Source: Deltaproteobacteria bacterium
GTDB lineage: Bacteria > Desulfobacterota > DSM-4660 > Desulfatiglandales > HGW-15
Direction: 5' to 3'
NCBI GenBank assembly: GCA_020060215.1
Contig: JAGVAP010000016.1
Span: 43,908-107,907 of the forward strand
Length of the DNA: 64,000 nt
A program made the translations under genes and the position numbers. Below the pieces are notes generated by a model. It searched no databases and had not been told where the DNA came from. It saw nothing but the letters and a program-made list of their open reading frames with translations. This document shows positions 53,789 through 64,000 of this stretch, in pieces. Numbering within the stretch: the first letter of the stretch is position 1; each line of letters begins with the position of its first letter.

Positions 53789-54398
53789 CCAAACGAATCC
53801 ACATAAACCTCATAGTTGCAGAAAACAAGGGCAATGTCGTCTTCGCAAATGGGGAGGCTACATGAATCGTGGAGGAATATTGTCAGAAATGAATACCCCA
53901 TCATTGCCCCGCTCGATCTCACTGCCGGTGAATTCCTGTAGGATTGGTGCAACGCTAGGGTTAACTTCTTCCTTTTACCCCCGGTCTCCGGATGACGGTA
54001 TATGGAGCCCGGAAGAATGGATGTAGATCGAAGCAGAGGGACGCCCCTTGATTTTATGACTATCTGCTCCCATCGACTGTCCTCTGGCTCTTCAGTGCGG
54101 CCGTTACCCCCCGGCGTCTCTATTCCCCGGCCGATGACGTGATGCAGTGCTCCTGAAGCACCTATGCACGCTCGGAAAGGCATGCTTGCCTCCTGATGCC
54201 TCGCTCGACATGCGAGCATATTTTCATGGGCATCCCCTCTGCACTCCCCACGGCGAAGCGCCACCCCCTCGGCACTGGCAGCTTTCCGGAGTCATTTTCC
54301 CGCAGAAAGGGGCGGAAAATACCGCGATCAGCCCATTCGAAAACCCTGGAGCATTGCGATACGGTCGGGGCAATTCAGGAAATCAAAGGAGAAGCCGT
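53789..54398. other. Intergenic region carrying a long dispersed repeat
   Basis: It includes repeat copy 2 (53807-53925). The remainder, up to the ferritin-like gene, has no recognisable gene; the minus-strand frame at 53515-54264 is an antisense shadow. An in-frame ATG at 54147 would extend the ferritin-like gene but lacks support. Confidence 0.6.
53807..53925 (+). repeat. Long dispersed repeat, copy 2
   Basis: Matches the reverse complement of 39896-40012 over about 115 bases. It starts ACCTCATAGTTGCA and ends CTCGATCTCACTGCC, with small indels between. It begins 19 bases after the hydrolase stop codon. Confidence 0.75.
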
Positions 54399-55805
54399 AT
54401 GAAAGATTTCAGGATGGATAGACGTGACTTTCTACGCGCGGCAACCGGCGCCGGAGTTGTGCTGGCCGCCGGGACCGCAGGGATCCTCCACACGAATTCC
54501 TCAGCCCTGGCCCAACAGGCCGGAATGGACAAACCATACCGGTATCGGGAGAGAACCGGAGCCGGCTCGGGGTTCAGTCCTTTGGATGAGAAGGGCATCC
54601 CGATTCAGAACCAGGAGCGGAGCTGGAGAGAACTGACCCAGTACGAATACAACAAGAGGGATGTGCATCCCTATACCCGCTGCCGAATCATTACCATGAA
54701 CGGCGTGGAAGTGGCTGCGGAGATCTTCAAGCATATGATGGCCCGAATGGTGGCGGATCAGGACATCCGGCAGAGACTTGCGGTCTCCCGGCGCTTGGAG
54801 CAGCAGCAGCAGAAAAAGGTCAACGGCCTCATCCCGGCGGACGAGCATACCTTGGAGGTGACCATCGGATACGAGCAGGTGGCGGTTGACCTGACCGCCT
54901 GGCTGGCGCAGAACGAACCAGATCCTTACGTGCGCGCCGCACTGAATTTTGCCCTCCTGGAGGACTTCGACCACCTTTACCGCTATTCCAATGTCCTTGA
55001 CATGAAAGGCAAAGGCTACATGAAACCGGCGGAGATCGTGGGTGGTCTGACCGAGATCATGCCCGGCCGACCGACCAAGGTCGAGCACCGGCATCCAAAG
55101 GATTCCGTCCGCAGGTACGTGGACTACAGCACGGCTGCACCGATTACGATCATGAACATCATGACGATCGTAGCCGGCGAGCAGCAGACCATGAACTACT
55201 ATATGAACGTGAACAACCGAGCGGATACGGAAGCCCTCCGCGGCCTCTACAACGAGATCGGAATGGTGGAGGAACAGCACGTCACGCACTATGAATCGCT
55301 GATGGACCCCACTTGTTCATGGCTGATGTGCGCGGTGATGCATGAGCTGCACGAGGCTTATCTCTACCACTCGTTCATGCAGCAGGAGGTGGACCCCCAG
55401 GTCAAGAAGATCTGGGAGATCCATCTGGACATGGAGCTCGGACACCTGCGGGATGCCATGGAGATGTACAAGAAGCATGCGGGCAAGGACCCCGCCGAAT
55501 TCATTCCGAAGACCATCCCTCAGCCTACGAACTTCCAGTCCAATATCCAATATGTAAGAAGGATCCTCGACGAGCAGATCTTGCTCACGGCCAAAGGGAC
55601 GGAGTATGTTCCGGTGACCGCGTTGTCCCCCGGTTACCGGTATTTTCACTATAACACCGCGGTCAATGGTGAATGGGTGCCGTCTGTCGAGACCGTGGAA
55701 GAGCACATCCAAAAACAGGGACAGGATTACCGGATGACCGCAAGACCCCATCCCATTTATGCATTTCAGGATCGAACGGAACCGGCCGCCGAATATCCCG
55801 CCTAG
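54399..55805 (+). CDS. Tat-exported ferritin-like protein
   Basis: A 468-residue protein. ATG 54399 follows AAAGGAG; an upstream ATG at 54147 adds 84 residues without a motif. Residues 8-35 hold a twin-arginine signal (RRDFLRAATGAG) with hydrophobic core and cleavage near ALA-QQ. The helical core has EDFDHLYRYSN, GEQQTMNYYMN, EEQHVTHYE and DMELGHL, an arrangement of carboxylates and His (two ExxH) typical of a di-iron four-helix bundle. It could store iron, oxidise or scavenge peroxide in the periplasm. No characterised family was recognised and no partner gene is adjacent. Confidence 0.78.
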   Translation: MKDFRMDRRDFLRAATGAGVVLAAGTAGILHTNSSALAQQAGMDKPYRYRERTGAGSGFSPLDEKGIPIQNQERSWRELTQYEYNKRDVHPYTRCRIITMNGVEVAAEIFKHMMARMVADQDIRQRLAVSRRLEQQQQKKVNGLIPADEHTLEVTIGYEQVAVDLTAWLAQNEPDPYVRAALNFALLEDFDHLYRYSNVLDMKGKGYMKPAEIVGGLTEIMPGRPTKVEHRHPKDSVRRYVDYSTAAPITIMNIMTIVAGEQQTMNYYMNVNNRADTEALRGLYNEIGMVEEQHVTHYESLMDPTCSWLMCAVMHELHEAYLYHSFMQQEVDPQVKKIWEIHLDMELGHLRDAMEMYKKHAGKDPAEFIPKTIPQPTNFQSNIQYVRRILDEQILLTAKGTEYVPVTALSPGYRYFHYNTAVNGEWVPSVETVEEHIQKQGQDYRMTARPHPIYAFQDRTEPAAEYPA

Positions 55806-55889
55806 TCGACCGAGAGCCCTGACCGCAATCATCGTGCGGTCAGGGGATCATTTCGCGTCCTCTCTCTGGAGTTTCGTTCATCCGTGAGC

Positions 55890-56915
55890 TCATCGTTCCG
55901 CCAGCCAGGTGTTCCGCGTAAGCAGCTTGTTCTGGCGGGCCTGGATGGCGCCGCTCCAGGCGCCCATTTCACTGTAGAACCGGATAGCGCCCGGGTGATA
56001 GGGTGCAGTGGAGAGCTCGTTGACAAATCCGCTTTTCACCCAGTCCCGGAGCTGTTCGGCGTCATTCGCCCAGAGGGCCTTTACAATGCGGTAGGCCGTC
56101 TCTTCGGGCAGGTCAGCGCGTGTCGCCAGGCTGACGTGCCGACCTAGAAGGGTGGTCTCCCTGGTGACCCCAGGCCCCTTGTCGACTTTCATCGGGAAGT
56201 AGGCTCTCGAGATCCTGTGAACCTCGTCCCAGTGCTTGTCGCCGGTTTCAAGGTACAAAAGCCCGATCGAACCGAATCCATGAAAGGCATTGACTCCGAT
56301 CCCGCCGAACACGGCGTCGGCCTTCCCTTCCAGGACCATCTGTACCGCGTTTTCGATGTTGGACGCCCTCTTCACGATTACATCCTGCTCTGTCAAACCA
56401 CCGGCGACCAGCGAAGCCCTGGAGCCGACGGTCAGGGCTTCCTGAGTGGCATAGTCCAGGACCACCCGCTTCCCCTTCAATCCCTGATAGTCCCTGATCC
56501 CGGAATTGCCCGCGACCACCATACCGGCTGCGGCGGGCATGCCCAGCGATAAGACGCGCAGGTCGAACCCTTTCCCTCTGGACTGTCTTCCGAAGAGGCC
56601 CTTTCCCTCAAAGGCATATTCCTGGACATCGTTCGTGAGCACGACCAGATCCAGTTCTTGATGTGCCATGAGAGGCAAGGCAAAGACATCTCCTTGCGAC
56701 AGGATCTCGGCCTTCATCCCGGCGTGCTTTGAAACAGCCTGGCACACAGCGGCACCCACCCAGTAGTCTGGCGAGTCAACCGAGGAAACTCCGATTCGAA
56801 GTGCCTGAGCCAAAGAGGGGGAGGGTAGAATCCACAAGAGCATGGTTCCCACGAGACACAGCACGCGAGTATGAATCCAACCGGCTCGTTTTTTGCAAAC
56901 AAGACACATGTTCAT
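55890..56915 (-). CDS. Orphan TAXI-family TRAP binding protein
   Basis: A 341-residue exported protein with a signal/anchor near residues 15-36 (cleavage near SLAQA). TAXI-type features include RIGVSSVDSPDYWVGAAVCQAVSK, QGLKGKRVVLDYATQEAL and ADAVFGGIGVNAFHGFG. No permease lies next to it. It may feed a distant TRAP permease or serve as a sensory binding protein for the divergent chemoreceptor at 57312, with which it shares an intergenic region. Confidence 0.83.
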   Translation of the reverse strand: MNMCLVCKKRAGWIHTRVLCLVGTMLLWILPSPSLAQALRIGVSSVDSPDYWVGAAVCQAVSKHAGMKAEILSQGDVFALPLMAHQELDLVVLTNDVQEYAFEGKGLFGRQSRGKGFDLRVLSLGMPAAAGMVVAGNSGIRDYQGLKGKRVVLDYATQEALTVGSRASLVAGGLTEQDVIVKRASNIENAVQMVLEGKADAVFGGIGVNAFHGFGSIGLLYLETGDKHWDEVHRISRAYFPMKVDKGPGVTRETTLLGRHVSLATRADLPEETAYRIVKALWANDAEQLRDWVKSGFVNELSTAPYHPGAIRFYSEMGAWSGAIQARQNKLLTRNTWLAER

Positions 56916-57311
56916 AGAAGACTCCTTTGAAGGTTGGCTATTCCCGCTCGGCGCGGTCTAGGGCAGGTTCAGCTGCAATAGCGAGGCCAGAGGCCCAGGA
57001 AGCTAAATTCTATCAAAGATCAATGATGTACCCCCCAAACGGCAGCTCTTCTCCATCGGGCGCCGGTGTAACATGTTACATGGTGTCAAGTGACGATGGT
57101 GTCATTTCACGCTCCCGTTTCCGGAACTGTCCGACGGTTATTCTCCGTCGGATGGAGAGGAACGGCGCTGAGGAGATCAGCCTGGTTGCATGGCCCGACA
57201 CGGATGAGCCGGCTCCGCACGCCTTTCACTCAAGTTCTCGGTTCTTGTGACCGATATTGTTCAAGGTTTTTGGGTTATTCAATTCATTTCATCGAAACGG
57301 AGGAAGGGTAG
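56916..57311. other. Divergent intergenic region (TAXI / chemoreceptor)
   Basis: About 400 bases between divergent starts. It contains a perfect 14-bp palindrome (57067-57080). No other gene was recognised. Confidence 0.45.
57067..57080. promoter_or_regulatory. 14-bp palindrome, candidate operator
   Basis: TGTAACATGTTACA is a perfect palindrome located between the divergent TAXI and chemoreceptor genes. Such a site would suit a dimeric regulator controlling both. No regulator gene is adjacent and no family can be assigned. Confidence 0.45.
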
Positions 57312-58829
57312 ATGAGGCTTTCGAAGATGAGACTTGGAACAAAGATCGGGATGGGGTTCATCCTGGTGCTCGTGCCGATCATGGGAATGGCGCTCTTCTT
57401 TCTGGCCCAGCTAGGCGGCATGCATGCATCACTGGAGAAGCTCGTCAGCCACGAGAGCAGAAAGACCGCCCTGGCGAACGAGATCTCCGATCATGTGGCC
57501 ATGCTCTCTCTTTCAGTGAGAAATATCTTCGTCACCCGGAACGACGACTATATGAACGCGGAGATCGAGAAGATCGGAAAGGCCCGTTCGCTCTTGGACA
57601 AGGCATTCGCCGATCTCGAGCGACTCGTCGACGAAGACAAGGGAAGGGGAATCATGAAATCCATTCAGGAGAACCTGGCCCGCCTTCACCCCCTGAACGA
57701 GAAGGCCGTCAAGCTCCTGACGGAGTACAGGGACGAGGAGGCGAGGTCGATCATCACCAACCAGGCGGAACCCCTCACCATGAAAGCCCTGGGCCAGCTC
57801 GACCTGATGGACGGCTATTTGAAGGAGATCATGGAGGCATCCAAGACCGCGGCCGGCAGGAAGTACCGCATGTCCCGGATGCTGACCATTCTGGTTGCGG
57901 CGATTGTGCTTCTGGCCGGCGCAGGGGTGGCCTATTACCTCACAGGATCCATCACCAAACCGATCTGCCGGGCCGTGGAGATGCTGACAGAGGCCGCGGC
58001 TCAGGTCACCGCCGGCTCGGTGGAGATCTCCACTGCGAGCCAGTCCATGGCTGAAGGCGCGACCGGGCAGGCGGCAGGACTGCAAGAGACCCATTCCTCT
58101 CTCGAACAGATGTCGGCCATGACCCAGCAGAACGCCGATCATGCCGGCCAGGCGGACAGCCTCATGAAGGAGGCCAATCGCATCATCGAAGAGGCCAATG
58201 ACTCCATGGGCAAGCTGACCGTGTCCATGGAGACCATCTCCAGGACCAGCGAAGAGACCCAGAAGATCATCAAGACCATTGATGAGATCGCATTCCAGAC
58301 CAATCTCCTGGCCCTGAATGCGGCGGTGGAGGCTGCCAGGGCCGGGGAGGCAGGCGCCGGTTTTGCCGTGGTCGCCGACGAGGTGAGGAACCTGGCCATG
58401 AGGGCCGCCGAGGCCGCCCGAAACACGGCCGATCTCATCGAGAATTCGGTCAAGCAGATTCGGAGCGGATCCGAGCTCGTGAAGGTGACCGATGATTCCT
58501 TTACCCAGGTGGCGAAGAGCGCCTCCAAGGTCGGCCAGCTGGTAGCGGAGATCGCGGCCGCCTCCGACGAACAGGCGCGCGGCATCGGCGAGGTGAATAA
58601 GGCCGTGGCCGAAATGGACAAGGCGGTTCAGGAGAACTCCGCCCACGCCGAAGAGTCCGCTGCGGCCTCGGAGGAGATGCGTGCGCAGGCGGAGCAGATG
58701 AAGGGAATCGTTCATGACCTGGAGGCGGCCATCCTGGGAAGGGGGCAGGACACGCCCGAGATGGAGAACGAACGGCCCATGGAGCCCGGGAGAGATCTGC
58801 GGACGAACGCATCTCTAGCTCTCCCGTGA
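57312..58829 (+). CDS. Methyl-accepting chemotaxis protein
   Basis: A 505-residue chemoreceptor. TM1 is about residues 10-32, a periplasmic four-helix sensor follows, and TM2 ([24 protein letters not shown]) lies near residues 195-218. The cytoplasmic part has the conserved tip [39 protein letters not shown]. It resembles the receptor at 19532 in the tip but has an unrelated sensor domain. The divergent TAXI protein may be its ligand-binding partner. Confidence 0.93.
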   Translation: MRLSKMRLGTKIGMGFILVLVPIMGMALFFLAQLGGMHASLEKLVSHESRKTALANEISDHVAMLSLSVRNIFVTRNDDYMNAEIEKIGKARSLLDKAFADLERLVDEDKGRGIMKSIQENLARLHPLNEKAVKLLTEYRDEEARSIITNQAEPLTMKALGQLDLMDGYLKEIMEASKTAAGRKYRMSRMLTILVAAIVLLAGAGVAYYLTGSITKPICRAVEMLTEAAAQVTAGSVEISTASQSMAEGATGQAAGLQETHSSLEQMSAMTQQNADHAGQADSLMKEANRIIEEANDSMGKLTVSMETISRTSEETQKIIKTIDEIAFQTNLLALNAAVEAARAGEAGAGFAVVADEVRNLAMRAAEAARNTADLIENSVKQIRSGSELVKVTDDSFTQVAKSASKVGQLVAEIAAASDEQARGIGEVNKAVAEMDKAVQENSAHAEESAAASEEMRAQAEQMKGIVHDLEAAILGRGQDTPEMENERPMEPGRDLRTNASLALP

Positions 58830-59228
58830 TTTTCTTGAGGGATAGCATCATGTGAAACCGCTCCTTGGCGGCAAAGGCCGTCGCGGAACCGCTTTTGTCT
58901 TCGGCAGTTTGCCCACGGCCGCCCGAGACCGGATCGCCGTCCCGTGAGGCATGCCCTTCCGCACTCCTGCTCAAAGTTTGAACAGTCCTTCCAGCAAGCC
59001 TTTTCGCCCAGATAATCAAACCCATCCCCGCACGTGAGGGGGCTTGCACGATCCGTTTCAGCTCATATTTGACCACCACCCTCTCTCATTCTTCTTTGCC
59101 GCCATCGGCCTCCCATTCGCCTTTTGTAGACATTTCAATCGCTTCGCCTTTTTTCGGCCTCATTCTGCAATTGGCATACCCCTTGCCTTTCCATCCGTTC
59201 ATCCGAAGCTCGAAATCCAGGAGAAAGG
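58830..59228. other. Intergenic region with no recognised feature
   Basis: About 400 bases after the chemoreceptor. The minus-strand frame reaching 59079 is antisense to the chemoreceptor gene. No repeats or clear promoter boxes were noticed. Confidence 0.4.
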
Positions 59229-59759
59229 ATGGGCATCATGGATCGTGACGGACCCCTTGTTTTGCAGAGAATCGATGAGGTCACCAAGATGTGCGACAGG
59301 GAGCAGCCCATTTATGAGCAGGTCAGCGGCTTCAGCATTGCCCTCTATGTCTTCGGCTACTTCCAGTGTACGGATCTCCTCTCCGCCGACGATGTGGATC
59401 ACGTGGCGGCCGGATCGATCTTGAGGGAGGATTTCGTGGCGATCAAGAAGGAAGACATACCTTCAGACTATCATATCGCCGCATCTTTGGATCGATACCT
59501 TCTCGTCATCGGGGATCCCCTGTTTCCAACCCATTTCGCCGTTGTGGTGAATATGAAGGACCCCACCCCCTATTTTTCCAAATTGCCGTTTTTCGGCAGC
59601 GGCTTTGACAGCCTCGAAGAGCTGAAGAGGGAGTTCATCGGCATCGACGGCCTCACCAGCGACGATATCGCCTACTATCAGCTGAAGAGGCCCGAGCCGA
59701 ACGGAAGACCGCCCGCGAAGATCTACATCTTCAGGGACGATGGCACGGTAGTATCTTAG
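59229..59759 (+). CDS. Conserved-looking hypothetical protein beside gdhA
   Basis: A 176-residue soluble protein; ATG 59229 follows AGGAGAAAGG (an ATG nine bases on is also possible). It has no signal peptide and no catalytic motif that I recognise. It contains SDYHIAASLDRYLLVIGDPLFPTHFAVVVNMKDPTPYF and ends in a beta-rich segment, so it appears folded. It lies 33 bases before the glutamate dehydrogenase start and is probably co-transcribed with it. Confidence 0.7.
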   Translation: MGIMDRDGPLVLQRIDEVTKMCDREQPIYEQVSGFSIALYVFGYFQCTDLLSADDVDHVAAGSILREDFVAIKKEDIPSDYHIAASLDRYLLVIGDPLFPTHFAVVVNMKDPTPYFSKLPFFGSGFDSLEELKREFIGIDGLTSDDIAYYQLKRPEPNGRPPAKIYIFRDDGTVVS

Positions 59760-61148
<1,389 letters not shown>

Positions 61149-61191
61149 AGTCCCGACGCATCAATCCCGGTAGACTGAATCCGGCCATGGG

Positions 61192-61238
61192 GGGTCTCTT
61201 TTCAAGGCGAAGCGGTACTTCGTTCTTGAAAGAGACCC
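61192..61238 (+). terminator. Inverted repeat after gdhA, likely terminator
   Basis: Arms GGGTCTCTTTTCAAG (61192-61206) and CTTGAAAGAGACCC (61225-61238) pair with one bulge, and a short GAAG/CTTC pairs inside the loop. No T-run follows. Confidence 0.55.
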
Positions 61239-61345
61239 GGTGGCCGGCCCCGCGCGTTTCAGTCACGTAAAGGGCGGCTTTTCGGATGACCTGTTGTCCT
61301 TAGATCGTCCTTTTGCACGATCGGTTCACACCTCGGAAGACATCC

Positions 61346-63940
61346 ATGGCTTACTACTCGCAAGTCAGCACAGGCTGGGCGAGTCTGGACACCATCATCG
61401 ATCACCTGCGCAGGGGGGATAACGTCGTCTGGCAGGTGGACGACATTGACAGCTACCGCAAGCTGGTCTCCTATTTCGTCAATCATGCCGTGGCCAACGG
61501 CGAGCAGGTGGTCTACATGCGGTTCGCCCGGCATGCCCCGCTGCTGGCGCCGAGACGCCACATCCGCATCCATGACCTGGATGTGGCGGTGGGCTTTGAA
61601 TCGTTTACCGCCCAAGTCCACAGCATCATCAGCCGGGAAGGGAAGGACCTGTTCTACGTATTCGACTCCCTTTCCGATCTGCTCCACGAATGGGCCACCG
61701 ATCTGATGATCGTCAATTTCTTTTTCGTGATCTGCCCCTATCTTTTTGAGTTGAATACCGTCGCCTATTTCGCGATCCTGCGGAACCGCCACTCCTTCAA
61801 GGCCGTCGCGGGGATTCGCGAAACCACTCAACTGCTCGTCGACGTCTACAGCTACCAGCGAAAGCTGTGCATCCACCCCTTGAAGGTTCAGGACCGGTAC
61901 TCCCCCACCATGTTTTTCCCCCACATCAAGGAGAGATCGGACCTTGTCCCGGTGATCAACAGCGTAGAGGCCACGCGGCTTTTTTCGCACCTCTTGCGTG
62001 AGAAGGCCGCCGGTGCCGAGCGAATCCTGGATCACTGGGACCACCTGTTCATCCAGGCCCAAAACCTGCTGGAATCCGATGCCGCCCCGGAGGAGAAGGA
62101 GGACAAGGTCGAGCAGCTCAGCCGGCTGGTGTTGAGCCGCAACAAGAGGATCCTCGGGATGATCCGGCGATTCCTGAGCCTTGAAGACCTGCTCCACATC
62201 AAGGAGAGGTTGATCGGCACCGGATTCATCGGAGGCAAGGCCCTGGGCATGTTGTTGTCCAGGCAGATCCTGATGAAGGAATCGGGGTTCGACTGGGACC
62301 CTGTCCTCGAGCGCCATGACTCCTTCTATATCGGCTCGGATGTGTACTATTCCTACATCGTTCAGAACGGCTGGTGGAAGCTGTTCATGGCCCATAAGAC
62401 GCCGGAAGGATATTTTGCCAGGGCCGCTGAACTGAAGAGCAAGATCCTGAACGGGGTCTTTCCGGAATATCTCCGGGAGCGGTTTCGGCTCATGCTGGAG
62501 TATTTCGGTCAATCGCCCATCATTGTCCGTTCCAGCAGTCTGCTGGAAGACGCATTTGGAAGCGCCTTTGCCGGAAAGTATGACAGTTTCTTCTGCGTCA
62601 ACCAGGCATCTCCGGAGAAGCGCTACGAGGTGTTCGAGGAATCGGTCAAGCGGATATTTGCCGGCACCATGAATGAGGACGCCCTGGACTACCGGCGCCA
62701 GCGCGGCCTTGATCAGGTGGATGAACAAATGGCGGTGATGGTCCAACGGGTCTCCGGTTCCTATCGCAAGAAGACGTTCTTCCCCGAACTTGCCGGCGTG
62801 GGCCTGTCGCGGAACCCCTACGTCTGGAAAAGAGACATGAAGGCCGAGGCCGGCATGCTGCGGCTGGTCATGGGTCTTGGGACCCGCGCCGTCAACCGGG
62901 TCGAGGATGACTATCCGCGAATCGTGGCCATGGATGATCCATTGGCCAAGCCCCTGGCCGGTATGCAGGACCTCAAGAAGTACTCCCAGCACTACGTCGA
63001 CTACCTGGACCTGGAGGCCAATACTCTCAAGACCGCTTCCGTGGGGGAGCTGGCCGGAAAGGGGCTGGATCTCGACCTCACCGCCATTGCCGTCAGGGAC
63101 GGCGCGCCGGAGGGAGGGGAGGGCCGGAGGGGCGCGGCCGGTGGAGACCGGTGGGTACTGACCTTCGATGATTTCCTGGCCCGTACGCCCTTTGTCGGGA
63201 TCATGGGCCGCATGCTCAGGACCATCGAGAAGAGTTACGCCATGCCCGTGGAAATCGAATTCACCGTCAACCACGATCCCAGGGGCGGCATCCAGGTCAA
63301 TCTCGTGCAATGCCGGCCGTTCCAGTCTATCCGCGCAACCGCAACCGCAGGGATGCAGGAAAAGATCGATCCGGACAGGGTCCTGATCCGGACAGGGGGG
63401 AATTTCATGGGCGGCAATGTCTCGCTCCCCGTGGACTGCATTATCTGGGTCGACCCCCCGAACTACGCCGCGGCCTCCATGTCGGAAAAGTACGGCGTCG
63501 CCCGTCTGATCGGGAAGCTCAATCGAACGATTGCAGACCGGAAGCACCATCCCACCATGCTCATGGGGCCCGGGCGGTGGGGGACGAAAACCCCGTCCAT
63601 GGGGGTGCCGGTCATATTCTCCGAGATGAATCACATGACGGCCATTGTGGAGATCAGCTGCCAGACCGGGAGCCTGATTCCGGACCTTTCCTTCGGCACC
63701 CACTTTTTTCACGATCTTGCCGAGGCCGGTATCTTTTATGCGGCCGTCTATCCGGAGAACTCGGATGTCGTTTTTCAACCGGAACGGCTTGCCGGCCTTC
63801 CCAATGCCCTTACCCGGACGCATCCGACGGCAGAAGAACTGGCCCATGTGGTGAAAGTATATGATATAAAGGAAAGCAGGTTGATCATCCGATCGGATGT
63901 CGTGGCCCAGGAGCTGATCTGTTACTGGAGCGGGGCATGA
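61346..63940 (+). CDS. KaiC-like domain fused to PEP-synthase-type ATP-grasp protein
   Basis: An 864-residue protein from ATG 61346 (MAYYSQVSTGWASLD). Residues 1-200 match the KaiC fold: STGWASLDTIIDHLRRGDN, GEQVVYMRF and VFDSLSDLL. The Walker A sequence is absent (VVWQVDDIDSYRK), so that domain likely cannot bind ATP in the usual way. From about 290 is the PEP synthase/PPDK nucleotide-binding domain (GTGFIGGKALGMLL, IIVRSSSLLEDAFGSAFAGKYDSFF, VEIEFTV, VQCRPF). The phospho-His and PEP-binding domains are missing, replaced by a C-terminal domain without clear family. It may be a signalling or regulatory protein rather than a PEP-forming enzyme. Confidence 0.8.
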   Translation: MAYYSQVSTGWASLDTIIDHLRRGDNVVWQVDDIDSYRKLVSYFVNHAVANGEQVVYMRFARHAPLLAPRRHIRIHDLDVAVGFESFTAQVHSIISREGKDLFYVFDSLSDLLHEWATDLMIVNFFFVICPYLFELNTVAYFAILRNRHSFKAVAGIRETTQLLVDVYSYQRKLCIHPLKVQDRYSPTMFFPHIKERSDLVPVINSVEATRLFSHLLREKAAGAERILDHWDHLFIQAQNLLESDAAPEEKEDKVEQLSRLVLSRNKRILGMIRRFLSLEDLLHIKERLIGTGFIGGKALGMLLSRQILMKESGFDWDPVLERHDSFYIGSDVYYSYIVQNGWWKLFMAHKTPEGYFARAAELKSKILNGVFPEYLRERFRLMLEYFGQSPIIVRSSSLLEDAFGSAFAGKYDSFFCVNQASPEKRYEVFEESVKRIFAGTMNEDALDYRRQRGLDQVDEQMAVMVQRVSGSYRKKTFFPELAGVGLSRNPYVWKRDMKAEAGMLRLVMGLGTRAVNRVEDDYPRIVAMDDPLAKPLAGMQDLKKYSQHYVDYLDLEANTLKTASVGELAGKGLDLDLTAIAVRDGAPEGGEGRRGAAGGDRWVLTFDDFLARTPFVGIMGRMLRTIEKSYAMPVEIEFTVNHDPRGGIQVNLVQCRPFQSIRATATAGMQEKIDPDRVLIRTGGNFMGGNVSLPVDCIIWVDPPNYAAASMSEKYGVARLIGKLNRTIADRKHHPTMLMGPGRWGTKTPSMGVPVIFSEMNHMTAIVEISCQTGSLIPDLSFGTHFFHDLAEAGIFYAAVYPENSDVVFQPERLAGLPNALTRTHPTAEELAHVVKVYDIKESRLIIRSDVVAQELICYWSGA

Positions 63941-63944
63941 CGAC

Positions 63945-64000
63945 ATGCTCGGTAGCCCCCCCTACCCGCACTTGATCGATCGGTACAGGGGGATGGAGCA
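63945..64000 (+). CDS. Start of next gene, cut by window edge
   Basis: ATG 63945, four bases after the previous stop, opens a frame (MLGSPPYPHLIDRYRGME) that runs to the window end. It is too short to identify. The short spacing suggests an operon with the KaiC/ATP-grasp fusion gene. Confidence 0.4.
   Translation, partial: MLGSPPYPHLIDRYRGME

Noticed and set aside
61259..63946. 895-codon minus-strand frame opposite the KaiC/ATP-grasp gene
   Set aside because: The plus strand has clear conserved domains; the minus frame is a typical antisense artefact of GC-rich coding sequence.

Overview
The window is a dense, GC-rich bacterial chromosome segment that looks like an anaerobic or syntrophic member of the Desulfobacterota (former Deltaproteobacteria). 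The reasons are: two UbiD-type decarboxylases with an aryl-CoA ligase, several TRAP importers, aconitase X, corrinoid methyltransferase genes, c-type cytochromes, and two genes that only make sense with UGA read as selenocysteine. This assignment is inferred from gene content; no rRNA or tRNA gene was seen.

Layout. (1) 1-13.6 kb: the 3' part of an MFS exporter, then a plus-strand catabolic run (UbiD decarboxylase, acyl/aryl-CoA ligase, DctP and DctQM TRAP importer, thioesterase, TetR regulator), facing a minus-strand operon (XDH-type FAD subunit, a hybrid [2Fe-2S]/molybdopterin oxidoreductase, second UbiD). Near-identical operator-like sites lie ahead of both operons (1164-1183 and 13593-13612), so one regulon for an aromatic acid is likely. 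(2) 13.9-16.7 kb: exported redox genes (mono-heme cytochrome c, Tat-exported metallophosphoesterase, di-heme peroxidase). (3) 17-21 kb: CoA-transferase, radical SAM protein, chemoreceptor. (4) 21.4-35.8 kb: a second catabolic locus with divergent ferredoxin/PanE-like genes and IclR -> TAXI TRAP importer -> FAD oxidoreductase -> URO-D-like -> AcnX large and small -> UGSC selenoprotein -> FAD oxidoreductase. (5) 36-39.4 kb: an SbmA-like ABC protein with an apparently dead ATPase, and an MFS carrier. (6) 40.3-44.6 kb: a corrinoid methyl-transfer module with two MtaA-like proteins (one with Sec in place of its last zinc-binding Cys), a corrinoid protein, a thioredoxin-like protein and a CobW GTPase. 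(7) 44.6-54.4 kb: a repeat-rich block with three frameshifted genes (PAS histidine kinase, KaiC-like ATPase, baeRF-like), a YefM/YoeB-type toxin-antitoxin pair, HPF, a fatty-acid desaturase, an alpha/beta hydrolase and kinase-gene fragments. (8) 54.4-64 kb: Tat-exported ferritin-like protein, orphan TAXI binding protein, second chemoreceptor, glutamate dehydrogenase, and a large protein joining a KaiC-like domain to a PEP-synthase-type ATP-grasp.

The strongest points for follow-up are the two selenoproteins, each with a SECIS-like hairpin just after the UGA; the chimeric molybdenum enzyme built from xanthine-oxidase-type electron-transfer parts and a DMSO-reductase-type catalytic subunit; the shared operator; and the uncharacterised TAXI/AcnX/UGSC locus.
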